Of a DNA stretch of 64,000 nt, positions 47,783 to 59,274 are shown piece after piece (position 1 is the stretch's first letter; each line of letters starts with the position of its first letter). The stretch comes from Lasioglossum baleicum (Eukaryota; Arthropoda; Insecta; Hymenoptera; Halictidae): positions 17,023,461 through 17,087,460 of the forward strand of contig NC_134933.1 of NCBI RefSeq assembly GCF_051020765.1, given 5' to 3'. A model generated the notes under the pieces. That model had not been told where the DNA came from. It saw only the letters and a list, made by a program, of their open reading frames with translations, and searched no databases. Both the position numbers and the translations under genes were made by a program.

Positions 47783-49887
47783 GGGATAGGTATGAGCTTT
47801 TATAGTTGGAATTGGAGCACGATGTCGTCAGTCGCTCCGTAGTTATTAAGATAGTAAGTCTTGTTAATCAGATATCATATTTCTATGTGTATTCTATGTA
47901 CTCTATATTAATGATTAAACTATTACATATAAAAGAAGCGGACTCGAGTATTTTCGACGACTCGGTCGATCGTCGTCCACGTCCGTGGTTTCCCGTTAAA
48001 TTCGAGGAGAAAGCGTCGACGTAACGAGGCGTCGCCAGTTTCGCAGAACTCGTTCCGGAATCGAAAGACGCGCCGAAGGGGATGGTCCGCGTCACGGATG
48101 CGATCCGAGCCGATCCGATGCGATCCGATTCGCTCGGTTCGCTCTGTATTCGAGAAGCGCTCGCTGCTAGGCGGAGGGCGTCCCATGGGAGGGCACGCCC
48201 GTGTTCCTTTATCGGCCTTGATATTATCCGCGGCGAAACTTCGGCTATACCTTCTCCGGATACGGCTTGGTATCGGACGGCGAGCGTGTAGCTCTTGCAC
48301 ACACGGAGCACACGAGATAGACGAAGCACGCAGGGAGCACACAGAGAGCACGCGGAGCATTCCAGCGAAGGTATACCTGCCCGCGTACATCCACCGTCGT
48401 TTTCAGAACTATCGACACACGATCGACGAACGACATCGGGCACGTAGAATCTACCAACACTATGAGAGAGAGAGAGAGAGAGAGATTTACCGAAGCGCGT
48501 TTCCAATAACGACGTCTGTCCTCGCGCGCGAGTGCAAAGAGACCCCTCCGGTCCCTGAGCTTCGAGAGAGCGTCGTTGCATCGAAAAAATGAACCCGTCC
48601 AAAGTCGCCGTTCGAACGCCTTTCCCCGAGAATCGAATTCCATCGGCGATGAACGGAAAGTTTGCGAGTTTTTCCGAACCGTCGGAAAAATGGCCAGGTC
48701 CCGTGTTCGATTCTGGACGCGTCCCGTCGTGTTCGAAATGGAATTCGGCAGCAGACGTCGTCGGTCGACTCGCGCGTCAACGAGGAAACGCGCCAGCGCG
48801 AAAGCACGACGCCAAAGCGTCGCTGGCTGTGCAGAGTTTCGAAACAACACGGCTGTTTATCCGTAACTCGTTCGAATCTGAACACAATACCGAGGAAACT
48901 CTGCGGTCGAGTTTTTCGTCGGTTTTGGGTGAGCGACGAGCACCGATGTCGGATAACGTCGACGAAACTCCACCGCTCCGCGCGTCCTCGACCCCTGCTC
49001 CTGTTTTCCTGCTTGTCTTCGTCGAAAATTGTGCTCTTTGTCCTGGAAATCGCAGCGATTCGCTGGCCGGAAACGTACCAACTATTCTCCCGATGTTTCA
49101 CGACTTCCCGAGAGATTACGAACGGATTACGAACACCGAAGCGACAGGCGAATCGAGAAATTCGGCGTACGAAGACTCGGATGGCGCCGGGTGGGATGGG
49201 GGAGGGGATCAAAGAGGAGGGCGCCATTCTCAACGGCACGATCGAGAGACCAGCAACCGAAATCCATAGATCGAGAAGAGGCCGCGACCGGAAACGGGAA
49301 GCGAACATTGTTTCCTAGCCGCGCGCGTTCTCCGTGCTCTTCGCACTCTTCGCGCCGTTCGCGCTCTTTCGAGGCCTTAATTACCATGAACTGGTTGCCG
49401 CGGCGGAAAAAAAAATTCTTAAGAGCCGTTGAGAAATGCCACGGGACAAAAATAGGCCACGTCCCTTTTTCTTTTCACCTGCCTCCAGCAGCCAAGAGCT
49501 CGTGGAACTAACGCGGTCGGTTCCTCTGCATAGCCGCCGGTTACATTTTAGACGAAGAATCCGGGAATCCGGAACCCGGAATCCGCGTTTTAGACTCTTT
49601 CGGGTTCCCAGTTTCCTTTCTGGCAAGCTATTCGCCACTCGAACGCGTACACCATCGCGTCACGTCGGTCTCCGTCCTCTCGCAGCAACGACAAACACAA
49701 CGCGTATTCGTTCCGCGTGGAATCATTCGAACCAAAGATAACCAGAACTTGTTGTAACTCTCGCTTCAATAGTTCACAACATCTGTCCTTTGTTGCAAAT
49801 GATGAAATTTAGTAATCGTACCGAAAGATGTTGCCGATTCCCTCTGCCTTCTCACCAATGTTCGCCCTCGGAATTTCAAAACGGTGT
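47783..49887. other. CpG-rich, stop-poor non-coding DNA
   Basis: Between 48487 and 49318 three frames are open for 650 bp or more: plus 48589-49269 with ATG and an A-rich context, plus 48662-49318, and minus 48487-49308. No domain is recognisable in any of them, and simultaneous openness on both strands argues for composition rather than coding. Confidence 0.45.
48464..48485. repeat. (GA)11 microsatellite
   Basis: A perfect GA run. Confidence 0.95.
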
Positions 49888-50507
49888 ATAGTGGTCCAGG
49901 CGGCGATCTAGCAGGTCATTTGGTAAAAAATGACGTCTCATATTGGTATTTAATCTTCGCAAGGTAGTGTGGGGTCTCGGAGACCCCAGCTTCAGATTTT
50001 ACAAAAGAATTTTTATATGAATCAAATGAAATCTGTTTGTTTACTTTTTATCCTGTGTTATTCTTTATCCCAAATTGATTAAAAACGAGGCTATTTATGA
50101 AATTCATTTGTCGGGGTCTACGAGACCCCACTATTTATGTGTTATTACCTTCTAAACGTTTAGCAATGCCGAAAATGTCGATATTAATGAAGTTTAATAA
50201 AAATTATAATTAGTACAAGCATTTAAAAATCAACATTCTGTGAATTTTAAAACTGAACAAGTGATTTTGCAGTTAGTTCCTACAAAAAATGTTTTAAACA
50301 AAAGTTAATGAACATTTAGCGGTCTACAAATTTCAATACAAAAATTTAAAAAAAAAAGTTCATTGTATAAAAAATCGAGTACACCTTTAGTTTTCAAAGA
50401 GCAATATCAAAACTAATCCAACGACCTACATTGTTCTACTCTTAAACTTCCAAATATGTAGTGCTAAAATCTTAATGAAGTGCCAGATCGGCCTCCCGGA
50501 TCACTAT
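49888..50507. mobile_element. Non-autonomous DNA transposon with 34-bp inverted ends and twin hairpins
   Basis: The left end (ATAGTGGTCCAGGCGGC then GATCT, GCA, TCATT) and the reverse complement of the right end (ATAGTGATCCGGGAGGC then CGATCT, GGCA, TCATT) match at about 26 of 33 positions. The flanks share CGGTG (49882-49886 and 50509-50513), but the exact target duplication is unresolved. Inside are two 17-bp hairpin palindromes, GGGGTCTCGGAGACCCC (49971-49987) and GGGGTCTACGAGACCCC (50113-50129). The interior is very AT-rich with no open frame of note, so it is non-autonomous or decayed. The inverted ends make a transposon likely. The superfamily is uncertain, as the hairpins recall subterminal repeats of piggyBac-like elements while the TAGTG end recalls hAT. 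Confidence 0.75.
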
Positions 50508-53472
50508 GCGGTGGACGCAACCACCGATATATCGATACAATGATTCTCGCAACGTTCAGGATCGATTTGGGGTTATCCTCGCGCCCGTTAGATCGATGCG
50601 AGGGGATCTAGGCGATCGGCAACCTGGGATTCGCGACGGGATTTCTCTACGACGCGACCATTTGCTCTCCTTTTGCGGCGCGGCGTCGATTCAATGCCGA
50701 TCCTTGGTCGAGCCCAACCAATGACCGAGAAATAACGACGGATATCGACTAGTGCATCCCCTTAAAGCGAATCACGCCGATATTAATGTCTTTACGATAC
50801 GCCATCGTCGCGTTTATGTGCGCATCCTCGATATTTAGGTCTTTCGAACTCTTCCGCTCATTAAACCTCGACGAGCCGTAATCAATGGTGATTCGGGCGA
50901 ACGCTCGGCTCTTCTCGTATATATAATTGTTAACACATCGGCGAAGTGGTAGAACAACAGCCACATCTTTCCGGACATTCGCTTAATTTCATCATATGCA
51001 ACAAAGTGCAGACGTTGTGACACTATTAAAGCGAGAGTTATAACGAGGTTATAATGATTTATAGCCCTATTCCGCGTTTAACAATCCTATTCCAATATAA
51101 CAAGGTCACGAGCGACGTTAATAAACGTCCACGGTCGTAGACATCCGTAAAAGTCGCTCGTAATGGCATTTGTAGCGCGTTATCGTCGATCTACGAATAA
51201 CCGATTGCGCTCTCGTGTACCGTTGAACCGCGAGCTGCGAGCTGCAAGCTTTTTCACCTTCGTCACCGCGGTTTTTCGAGGAACGTGTACGAAGTCGCGA
51301 CGGCAAAAGCAGCTCGCGACGATGCCGGTGAAACAAGCTTAATCTCGGTGCAAAAAATCAGAACCAAGACGGATTTAGCCCGGTGCAGTTTTACAGTTTT
51401 TACTGGCTCGTGTCGCATCGCGACGCGTCAGCCCGACGACGTCTGCGGTCTACGGCGTCCCCGGCGTCTCGCCCGCAAATTCCTTGAACGTACATTTATT
51501 TTTCACGCGAACGCTATTACGTTCCAATCCGAGAACGAATTTAAATAAAACCTTTCATCGAGCAAAGTGGTCCCTTGCGAGCGGAGGGCGTATCTCTCTT
51601 TGCGGTTCGTACGAGTCGACGCTCTGCGCAAAGCCGCGACACGATACACGACGACGACGACGACGCGTTGAAAAATCACGGCAACACAGAACTACGAAAG
51701 AGCTTTCGTTCGCGTTTCAAATGAAACAAACGCCTCGCAATCGCAATCGGGGCGACTGTAAGTGCACGTGCTCTCTCGCGATCCTTATTGTTCCTTTAAT
51801 AACGGGCCGCGAGAGACTCGGCCGAACGTGGCGACGACTTTTTCTCTTTTTACGAAACGAATGGGCGTCGTGGTAACGAGTCACGAGTCGCAATAACAGA
51901 GAATTTAATGGGACAATCGCGTTTCCTCTCGCGCGCGCGCCCGAAGCCGATTCCAGGCAACTAGGAGCGGTTTTTCCGGAGCCGAAAAACAAAATCGCGA
52001 TGGCAATTTGTGGCACGACGGGCCAGGTCGGTCCGGACCAGGACGAAATCCATGTTTGCGGAAGACTCTGCGACGCGCCTCTTTTCTCCTTCGGACTTCT
52101 TGACTGGATTCGTCTTGATCGGATCAGGTTACGGGGTCTTCAGACTGTGTCACGAGTTCACGATGTCGTCGAACTTGACGGCATCGTGCAAATTGACTTT
52201 GCCACGGATCCGAAGGAACTCGGTTAATTCCGACTGGAGAGCTCCGCTCGCGTCTCTAATCTTTGTTTTCGCGCGTCGTTACGTTCGTTCAGACCGGCCA
52301 AGATTCTTCCCGGCTTTGATTATTTTGTTTTCGAGATAGAAAGTTAACACGAAACGCGATCGGTGTGGTTTCTCGGCTCGATAACTCGAGAAATTCCGGG
52401 CGGTCCGCTCTCGGGGGGAGAAGTTGGATGGTGTTCGCGAGGTGCGAGATGCTAGATGCGAGAGAGGCGCTCGATGCGACGCTTCCCGTCGCCCCTCGAT
52501 TAGATTAGTTGCCTCGGGAAACGAGGTTCCAGTTACCGGAGAGAGACCGACTTCCACCTGAATTTTTCCCTTTCCCGCGAGCCGAAATGAAAATTGACGG
52601 CAAACAACGCCTTCGCTTTCCCTAAATATTTGCGAATCTCCAAGTCCGTTTTCTACCTCCTTGTCCCGTTGTTCGCGGCAAAACTGCCATTCATCGTTAC
52701 CGACGTATCCGCCCCGGCGAAAGCGCATTCCTACCGTTGCTGAATAAACCCGAGGAAAAAAAATTAAACTGGCGAAAGTTTGTGCACCGAAAACGGTGTG
52801 TAGATCCGTCTGGATCGGCCGGTGCAAGATATTAAAGGTTTTCGCAATTATGTATCCGGTACAACGGCGTTGGTATAGATTTCCTGTCGCGAGGTCGCCT
52901 CCGTGCGAAAATAATCTCGCCGCGACCAAACAGCGCGCGTTATTGCACCGCGAACGATCGTGCTCCAGTTTTTCGCGGTCGGTTTTGTCCGAAAACGTAC
53001 GAATCTCCTTGCCCCTTTCGCGCTACTCTCCTTTCTCCCACTCTCCCTCTTCTCGGCTTAACTTAATATCTCTCTCGCCTTCTCCCGCGTCTCTCGCGTT
53101 TCGTTTATTTGCGTCGTTTATCAACTTCCCTTTTCGCGACGGAAAAAAAACAGCACGCGGTCGTAGAAGCCGGAGCGGACGAGAACCGCGAACCGAGAGG
53201 GTGAGATGCGCGGTGCCTTCTCCCTCGTCGCAGTTGGTCGTCGGAGAAACAAAGGCAAGGAAATTTTTTAGCGGTGCCGGTGCCAGCGAGGTTTTACCGG
53301 GCTCGACTTTGCGCTCACCGTTTCCACTCGTCGCCAAAGCATCGGCGGAACCGGGAGAATCGAGGCGTCTATGCAAACCGGAGCTAATTTAACGTCCGCG
53401 GTTCTACGGTGCTCCCTCGAACAACGCGGACTTTTTTCCTGACAAGTTTAATTTTCTTTTACATTCGGTTCG
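50508..53472. other. Mixed non-coding DNA
   Basis: CpG-rich background returns after the transposon. Frames are short or overlapping. No repeat, hairpin or gene stood out apart from GACGAC runs near 51648-51664. Confidence 0.5.
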
Positions 53473-53726
53473 AATCAATTTAACATGTGTCCACAGTTTT
53501 ATTTATCATGGCGAGTGAGAGAGATCAAATGCGAATTGGTTCGGGTCAACTAATTTCTGAAAAGTGGCCTTTGCGTACAAGCAGCCGTGGAACCGTAAAC
53601 CTATGTACAGACACTGCAAGGCTACCCGCAAGGCGTGCCAAAGATTGTCGGTTTTCGATAAGATCCAACACTCTAACGGATTATACACAACTGTGCAATA
53701 TTCTATGCACATGCACTGCAATAATG
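53473..53726. repeat. Dispersed repeat family A, copy 2
   Basis: Colinear with 2415-2694 in the same orientation, sharing TGGCGAGTGAGAG-type sequence near the left, GAATTGGTT, CAACTAATT, the GCCAAAGA and GTCGG blocks, and CTATGCACATGCA at the right end. This copy is slightly shorter. A mariner-type MITE sits one base beyond its recognisable right boundary, so either the MITE inserted into the family A end or the two are adjacent by chance. Confidence 0.75.
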
Positions 53727-53728
53727 TA

Positions 53729-53808
53729 TTGGGTTGGCAAATGAGTTCGTTCGGTTTCTGTGATTTATTCCACTCTAAAATGTCGAACGAACTTATTTGC
53801 CAACCCAA
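53729..53808. mobile_element. mariner-type MITE (80-bp hairpin element)
   Basis: The left terminus TTGGGTTGGCAAATGAGTTC and the reverse complement of the right terminus TTGGGTTGGCAAATAAGTTC continue with GTTCG on both sides, giving about 25 bp of inverted repeat with one mismatch. The element is flanked by TA at 53727-53728 and 53809-53810, the target duplication expected of Tc1/mariner elements. Only about 26 bp separate the two arms, so it is nearly all inverted repeat and encodes nothing. TTGGGTTGGC ends are characteristic of mellifera-type mariners of Hymenoptera and other insects (established knowledge, recalled). The near-perfect arms suggest a fairly recent insertion. Confidence 0.92.
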
Positions 53809-53823
53809 TATGTGTCCCTCAAC

Positions 53824-53930
53824 AGGGCCGTGCTGTGCTATGATAAAGAGAGGCCGCAACAGGCTGCACCCTAAGGGGCGGCATAAGCAGCAAAATCAAA
53901 ATACAATTTAAATCATTCAATAATTAAAAA
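53824..53930 (+). mobile_element. Possible hAT left-end fragment
   Basis: The sequence starts CAGGGCCGTGCTG and runs into GGCTGCACCCTAAGGGGCGGCA followed by an A-rich stretch. CAGGGCCG starts followed by GGGGCGGCA-type blocks are, from memory, common at hAT element ends. No opposite end (CGGCCCTG) was found, so this would be a solitary fragment. Confidence 0.3.
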
Positions 53931-55172
53931 TCTTTACGCAACGCTTTTCTATATTCATGTATACGATTTATGATTTCTCGTATTTCTTTAAATCACAATT
54001 GAAATTACATGGACAATTTAAATATGTTTGTATCTAATCGATTTCTACGAATTTAAGTATTGTATGAGGTATTATATCAATGTCATATCCATAAAATGTT
54101 AATAAATTATCAAAATTGAATTTTGTCATCAGCTAGATCGTGGAAATAGCCCATTGTGCGGCGCCACGAAGAGCTTTGTCTTGCGTACCACGAAATCTTC
54201 GCCGATCGCATAGATCTCTCGAAGGGGCCATCGCCGGCTCCCGATAACAGGCGAGCTGTTCGCGAGCGCTGATTTTCGACGAAAACTGGCCAGGCGAAAT
54301 TACCGCGATCGGGCCGCAAACTTTAATACGTTTTCGTTTCAGCTTTTAATTGAAGTTGCTTTAGCGAACGCGTTGCGGCGGGAGCAATTTCATAGAACCG
54401 TGTCGGGCAAATAAATAGAAGCGTGGAGAGCGGAGAGGTCGGCGCGGACGCCGCGCCGCGCATGGAGAGGCGCCGCGCCGCGCCGCGCCGCGTCGGTAAC
54501 GCGAATCGATCGCGGCTTGCGAAGATTCGCGAGTGTTGGCCCCCCTTTATTTGGTTCCAAGAGCATTAGCGTAACTTCGGCAAATTGATGTTTTTACGTT
54601 CGGGGGGTGGGCATGCGGGGGCGTGCACGGGTGTGGGAGACTAATTCAACGAATGGCCGTGTACACCGTTCCGGGATCGGCGGAATAGCGGCTCGACAGA
54701 AACCGCTTTTTCTCTGCCCGGTAATGCAAAGCCTTTTCACCGAGAACTCTTGCACGTCGTTTTTTGGCCCGGCCCCTTTTGCCTCGTAACCGCAGCCGGT
54801 CTCTCGCAGCAAAGAAACCTTTTCTTCGAATTAAGCAAATGGCGATGCCCAAGGAAATGCTCTCTCCCTCGAAACGTTTCGCGATTTCTATCGAGCATTG
54901 CGGCCGCCGCCGTTCGACGATTTCGGTCGGCGACCGCGTCGTGCCGTTTCAATGCAATCGACCGATATCGAGTTGAAAGCGAGGAACAGCTTAAGTGGAT
55001 GGGGAATCGAGCCAGGAAAGATCCGAATGAAATTCGTACGGAGTTGTACGACCGAGTAGAGACTGGAAGCGACGCCGACGTCGTCCCAGTCCACGTCGAA
55101 GTCGCTATTATGACGATTCCCGATACAAATCTGTCCATCATTTGCGGGTCGATCGACTCGCGGTCGTTCTCA
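53931..55172. other. Non-coding DNA, AT-rich then CpG-rich
   Basis: To about 54120 the sequence is AT-rich with no recognisable element. The rest is CpG-rich and includes a CCGCG repeat. No gene is supported. Confidence 0.5.
54471..54493. repeat. (CCGCG)n short tandem repeat
   Basis: Four copies of CCGCG in tandem. A shorter CCGCGCCGCG patch lies just upstream near 54450, and similar words occur near 16345, 34380 and 34796. Confidence 0.85.
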
Positions 55173-55322
55173 TCCCTTTGATTTAACCTACGTTCCACTA
55201 ACATTGTATAATTCCCACATGATTTAACACATGATTCCCTCCCCTTTGATTTAACCCGTTGCACAAACACGTGATTCCTACATGATTTAACACATGGTTC
55301 CCACCCCTTGCACTATAACATG
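55173..55322. repeat. Tandem repeat with 63-68 bp unit, two full copies plus part of a third
   Basis: Units start at 55173, 55241 and about 55304 with CCCCTT(TG). Each full unit contains GATTTAACC near its start and ATTCC(C/T)ACATGATTTAACACATG near its end. The word ACATGATTTAACACATG is identical in both. The third unit breaks off after about 19 bp. The minus-strand frame therefore repeats the peptide NHVLNHVGI, but there is no sign of selection on it. Confidence 0.85.
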
Positions 55323-55452
55323 AAGATTCCGAACAGGATTCTCTGATGTCGTTGTCAATATATAGCCATCGGAAAATATATACGCATATTATGAACAGCA
55401 AAGAAGTTCTAATCGCTGCACTTGTAAAATAAATCGCAATGAAAAGGGTTAA
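55251..55452. mobile_element. Possible TTAA-bounded miniature element
   Basis: TTAACCCGTTGCA at 55251 and, reverse complemented, TTAACCCTTTTCA at 55452 form a short inverted end beginning with TTAA, as seen for piggyBac-type insertions. The interior is AT-rich and non-coding. The left end lies within the tandem repeat, so the match could be coincidental. Confidence 0.3.
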
Positions 55453-56514
55453 TCGTGTGCATGCGTAAAGCCAGGATCTCCTAAATGCGTAGCGCCGCTG
55501 TTTCGCGGTTTATACTCGATTCGTCGTAACGTATAGGCGCAGACGCAGAAGCACGCGATCACTTTTAATCAAGTTCGACGAATATGTAACGCGTTTAATC
55601 TCCCCGACAGGTGATCCTTTGCGAACGCGGTTTGTCTAATTAACGCTGCGACCATCGGGATTCCGAGGTAATCGCAAAATCGACGGCCCCGTCCGCGCTC
55701 GCGTTCTTTCCTAGTCGGTCTATCGAAAACTGATACGAATGGTGTTCGCTAATCCAGTTGTAAATAACGAGCGGTTAAATAGCAAGCGTGGGGTTCGCGC
55801 GGTAATATCGGTAATCGGGGATTTTCGCAGACGCGCGCCGGATGATTTGTGTATGATCGATTATTTATCGGGTGTGTGGATGTGGGCGGCGCGCTGTCGC
55901 GTTTTCGTCGGATCCTGGGAGCCGGGTTCGCGTTCAAGTAAATAAGCGTTGATGTAGGGCCCTCAGTCGCGTCGATGTCGCGGCACGACACGACGCAACG
56001 AGTTCCATCGCGATAATCGAATTTCGTATTAATTTGACGAGTCGCGGTGGATTTCGAGGGTTTGTAGCGCGCGGCAAGAAATCGAGCCCCCGTGCAAACG
56101 ATCCCGCAGTATATCTCTCGAAAGCTCGTTCGCCGACTCGCTGCGACCAACTCGATTCCATTGAGAACAGCTCGCGGGAATAGAGATTAGACAGCAGCGC
56201 GGTAGCCCCGTTTTCGGAGCAAAGATAATTTCGTTCGTGAAAGCTGGTGCCCCCGGGGAGGTAGCCGCGCGCGGATCTTCTGAAAACGGCCGCGCCTCCT
56301 CTCTGTCTCGCAGCGAGCAGCTGCCCCGACCAAAAACCTTTTCTTTCTTTCGCCGGAAGTAGCTCGCGAAGCCCTTCTCCCGCCTCGAATCGACCGTCCT
56401 CGAATCCTTGCATCCTCGCATTTTCGCGTTTGCGGAATTCGGTATCGGCTCGCTATCGAGTCGCGGCAGCTGCGTTCTTAAGAAATTTCTTCGTGGATCG
56501 CCGGCGGGGGCATC

Positions 56515-56516
<2 letters not shown>
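55453..56516. other. CpG-rich non-coding DNA
   Basis: Minus-strand frames of 130 to 159 codons overlap around 55.7-56.4 kb without recognisable domains. Nothing else was seen. Confidence 0.5.

Positions 56517-56564
<48 letters not shown>
56517..56564. repeat. (TC)24 microsatellite
   Basis: A perfect TC run continuing as imperfect CT-rich sequence to about 56580. It faces a complementary GA array about 210 bp downstream. Confidence 0.95.
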
Positions 56565-56572
<8 letters not shown>

Positions 56573-56769
56573 ACCTCTCTTTCGGGAGAGGCAGCCGATG
56601 TTCGTGCCCTTTCCTTTTCGCGTCGCTTCCCTCGACGGGCTTTTTTGTGTAGCCGCGTACTCGTGCGCGCGCGCGCCCACGCTTCGCCTCGTAATTTGCC
56701 TTTCGTGCGCCAAGGGGTGGGATGCGGAGGGAAACTTTTTCCAATCTCGTGAGCCGCGGAGCATTGGGA

Positions 56770-58560
<1,791 letters not shown>

Positions 58561-59065
58561 TCTGCACGAGGAGAACGCCTGACAAACACAGTGGGCGAAA
58601 GTGACAGTCATTTGAGCATTATTTGAACATTTGAAGACAGAGTAAAACAGGTAATTGGATTCGTTTTGACGTTAGCTACAAGAATATGTAACAAGAAATA
58701 CATAGTGACATTGAAAAAATGTAGGTGACCGTAATTTTTTATTAAACTGCTATGTGGCGGTCGCCCGCGACAACCGTGACTAAACAAGGGAAAAACAATG
58801 GATCTCATAATTTGTCAAAAATGGTATAACGTGTTAAAAGTCTGGTTGAATTATGGAGGTTTAAAGGTTAATGAAACATATCGTGTGGACAAAAGAAATT
58901 TGCAAATTTATCTTCAATGGTGGAAGACAACAATGCATATTTTTTGGAAAGCATTGTTTGATACGGTACAACGCAATTAAAGAGAATTTGGAAGCCATGA
59001 TACAGGACCAGAAGAGTAAACGAAGTGAACTACATTTCCATAATACTATTATTATTGGTGATCAT
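58561..59065. other. AT-rich island with two overlapping short frames
   Basis: From 58798 two plus-strand frames (60 and 65 codons) overlap. The second runs to the edge of the MITE at 59066 and ends inside it. Both are Lys, Asn and Ile rich as expected for AT-rich DNA. They may be relics of a mobile-element protein, but I recognise no transposase motif. Confidence 0.4.
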
Positions 59066-59266
59066 TAGACTGCGGATTTTTATGCAAAATAAAAAGGGTT
59101 TGCATTGATTGCAAGACACAGGAGCCAAATAAAAATTTCATTCTTCTTTTGATGATCTTGTTAAGGTGAAACTAATACACAGGTGGCCTTAAATCTTTTT
59201 AGTACCTCCACTGTTTTAAATTGTACGTACCCATTTTTGTCATAAATGCATAAAATCCGCAGTCTA
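59066..59266 (+). mobile_element. hAT-like MITE family B, best-preserved insertion
   Basis: The ends TAGACTGCGGATTTTTATGC and, reverse complemented, TAGACTGCGGATTTTATGC are inverted over about 19 bp. The flanks are identical 8-bp direct repeats, GTGATCAT at 59058-59065 and 59267-59274, matching the hAT target pattern nTnnnnAn. Inside, GCATTGATTGCAAGACACAGGA, AAGGTGAAACTAATACAC and GGTGGCCTTAAA are shared with the copy at 61974. There is no transposase frame in 201 bp. The perfect target duplication suggests this is one of the younger copies. Confidence 0.92.
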
Positions 59267-59274
59267 GTGATCAT

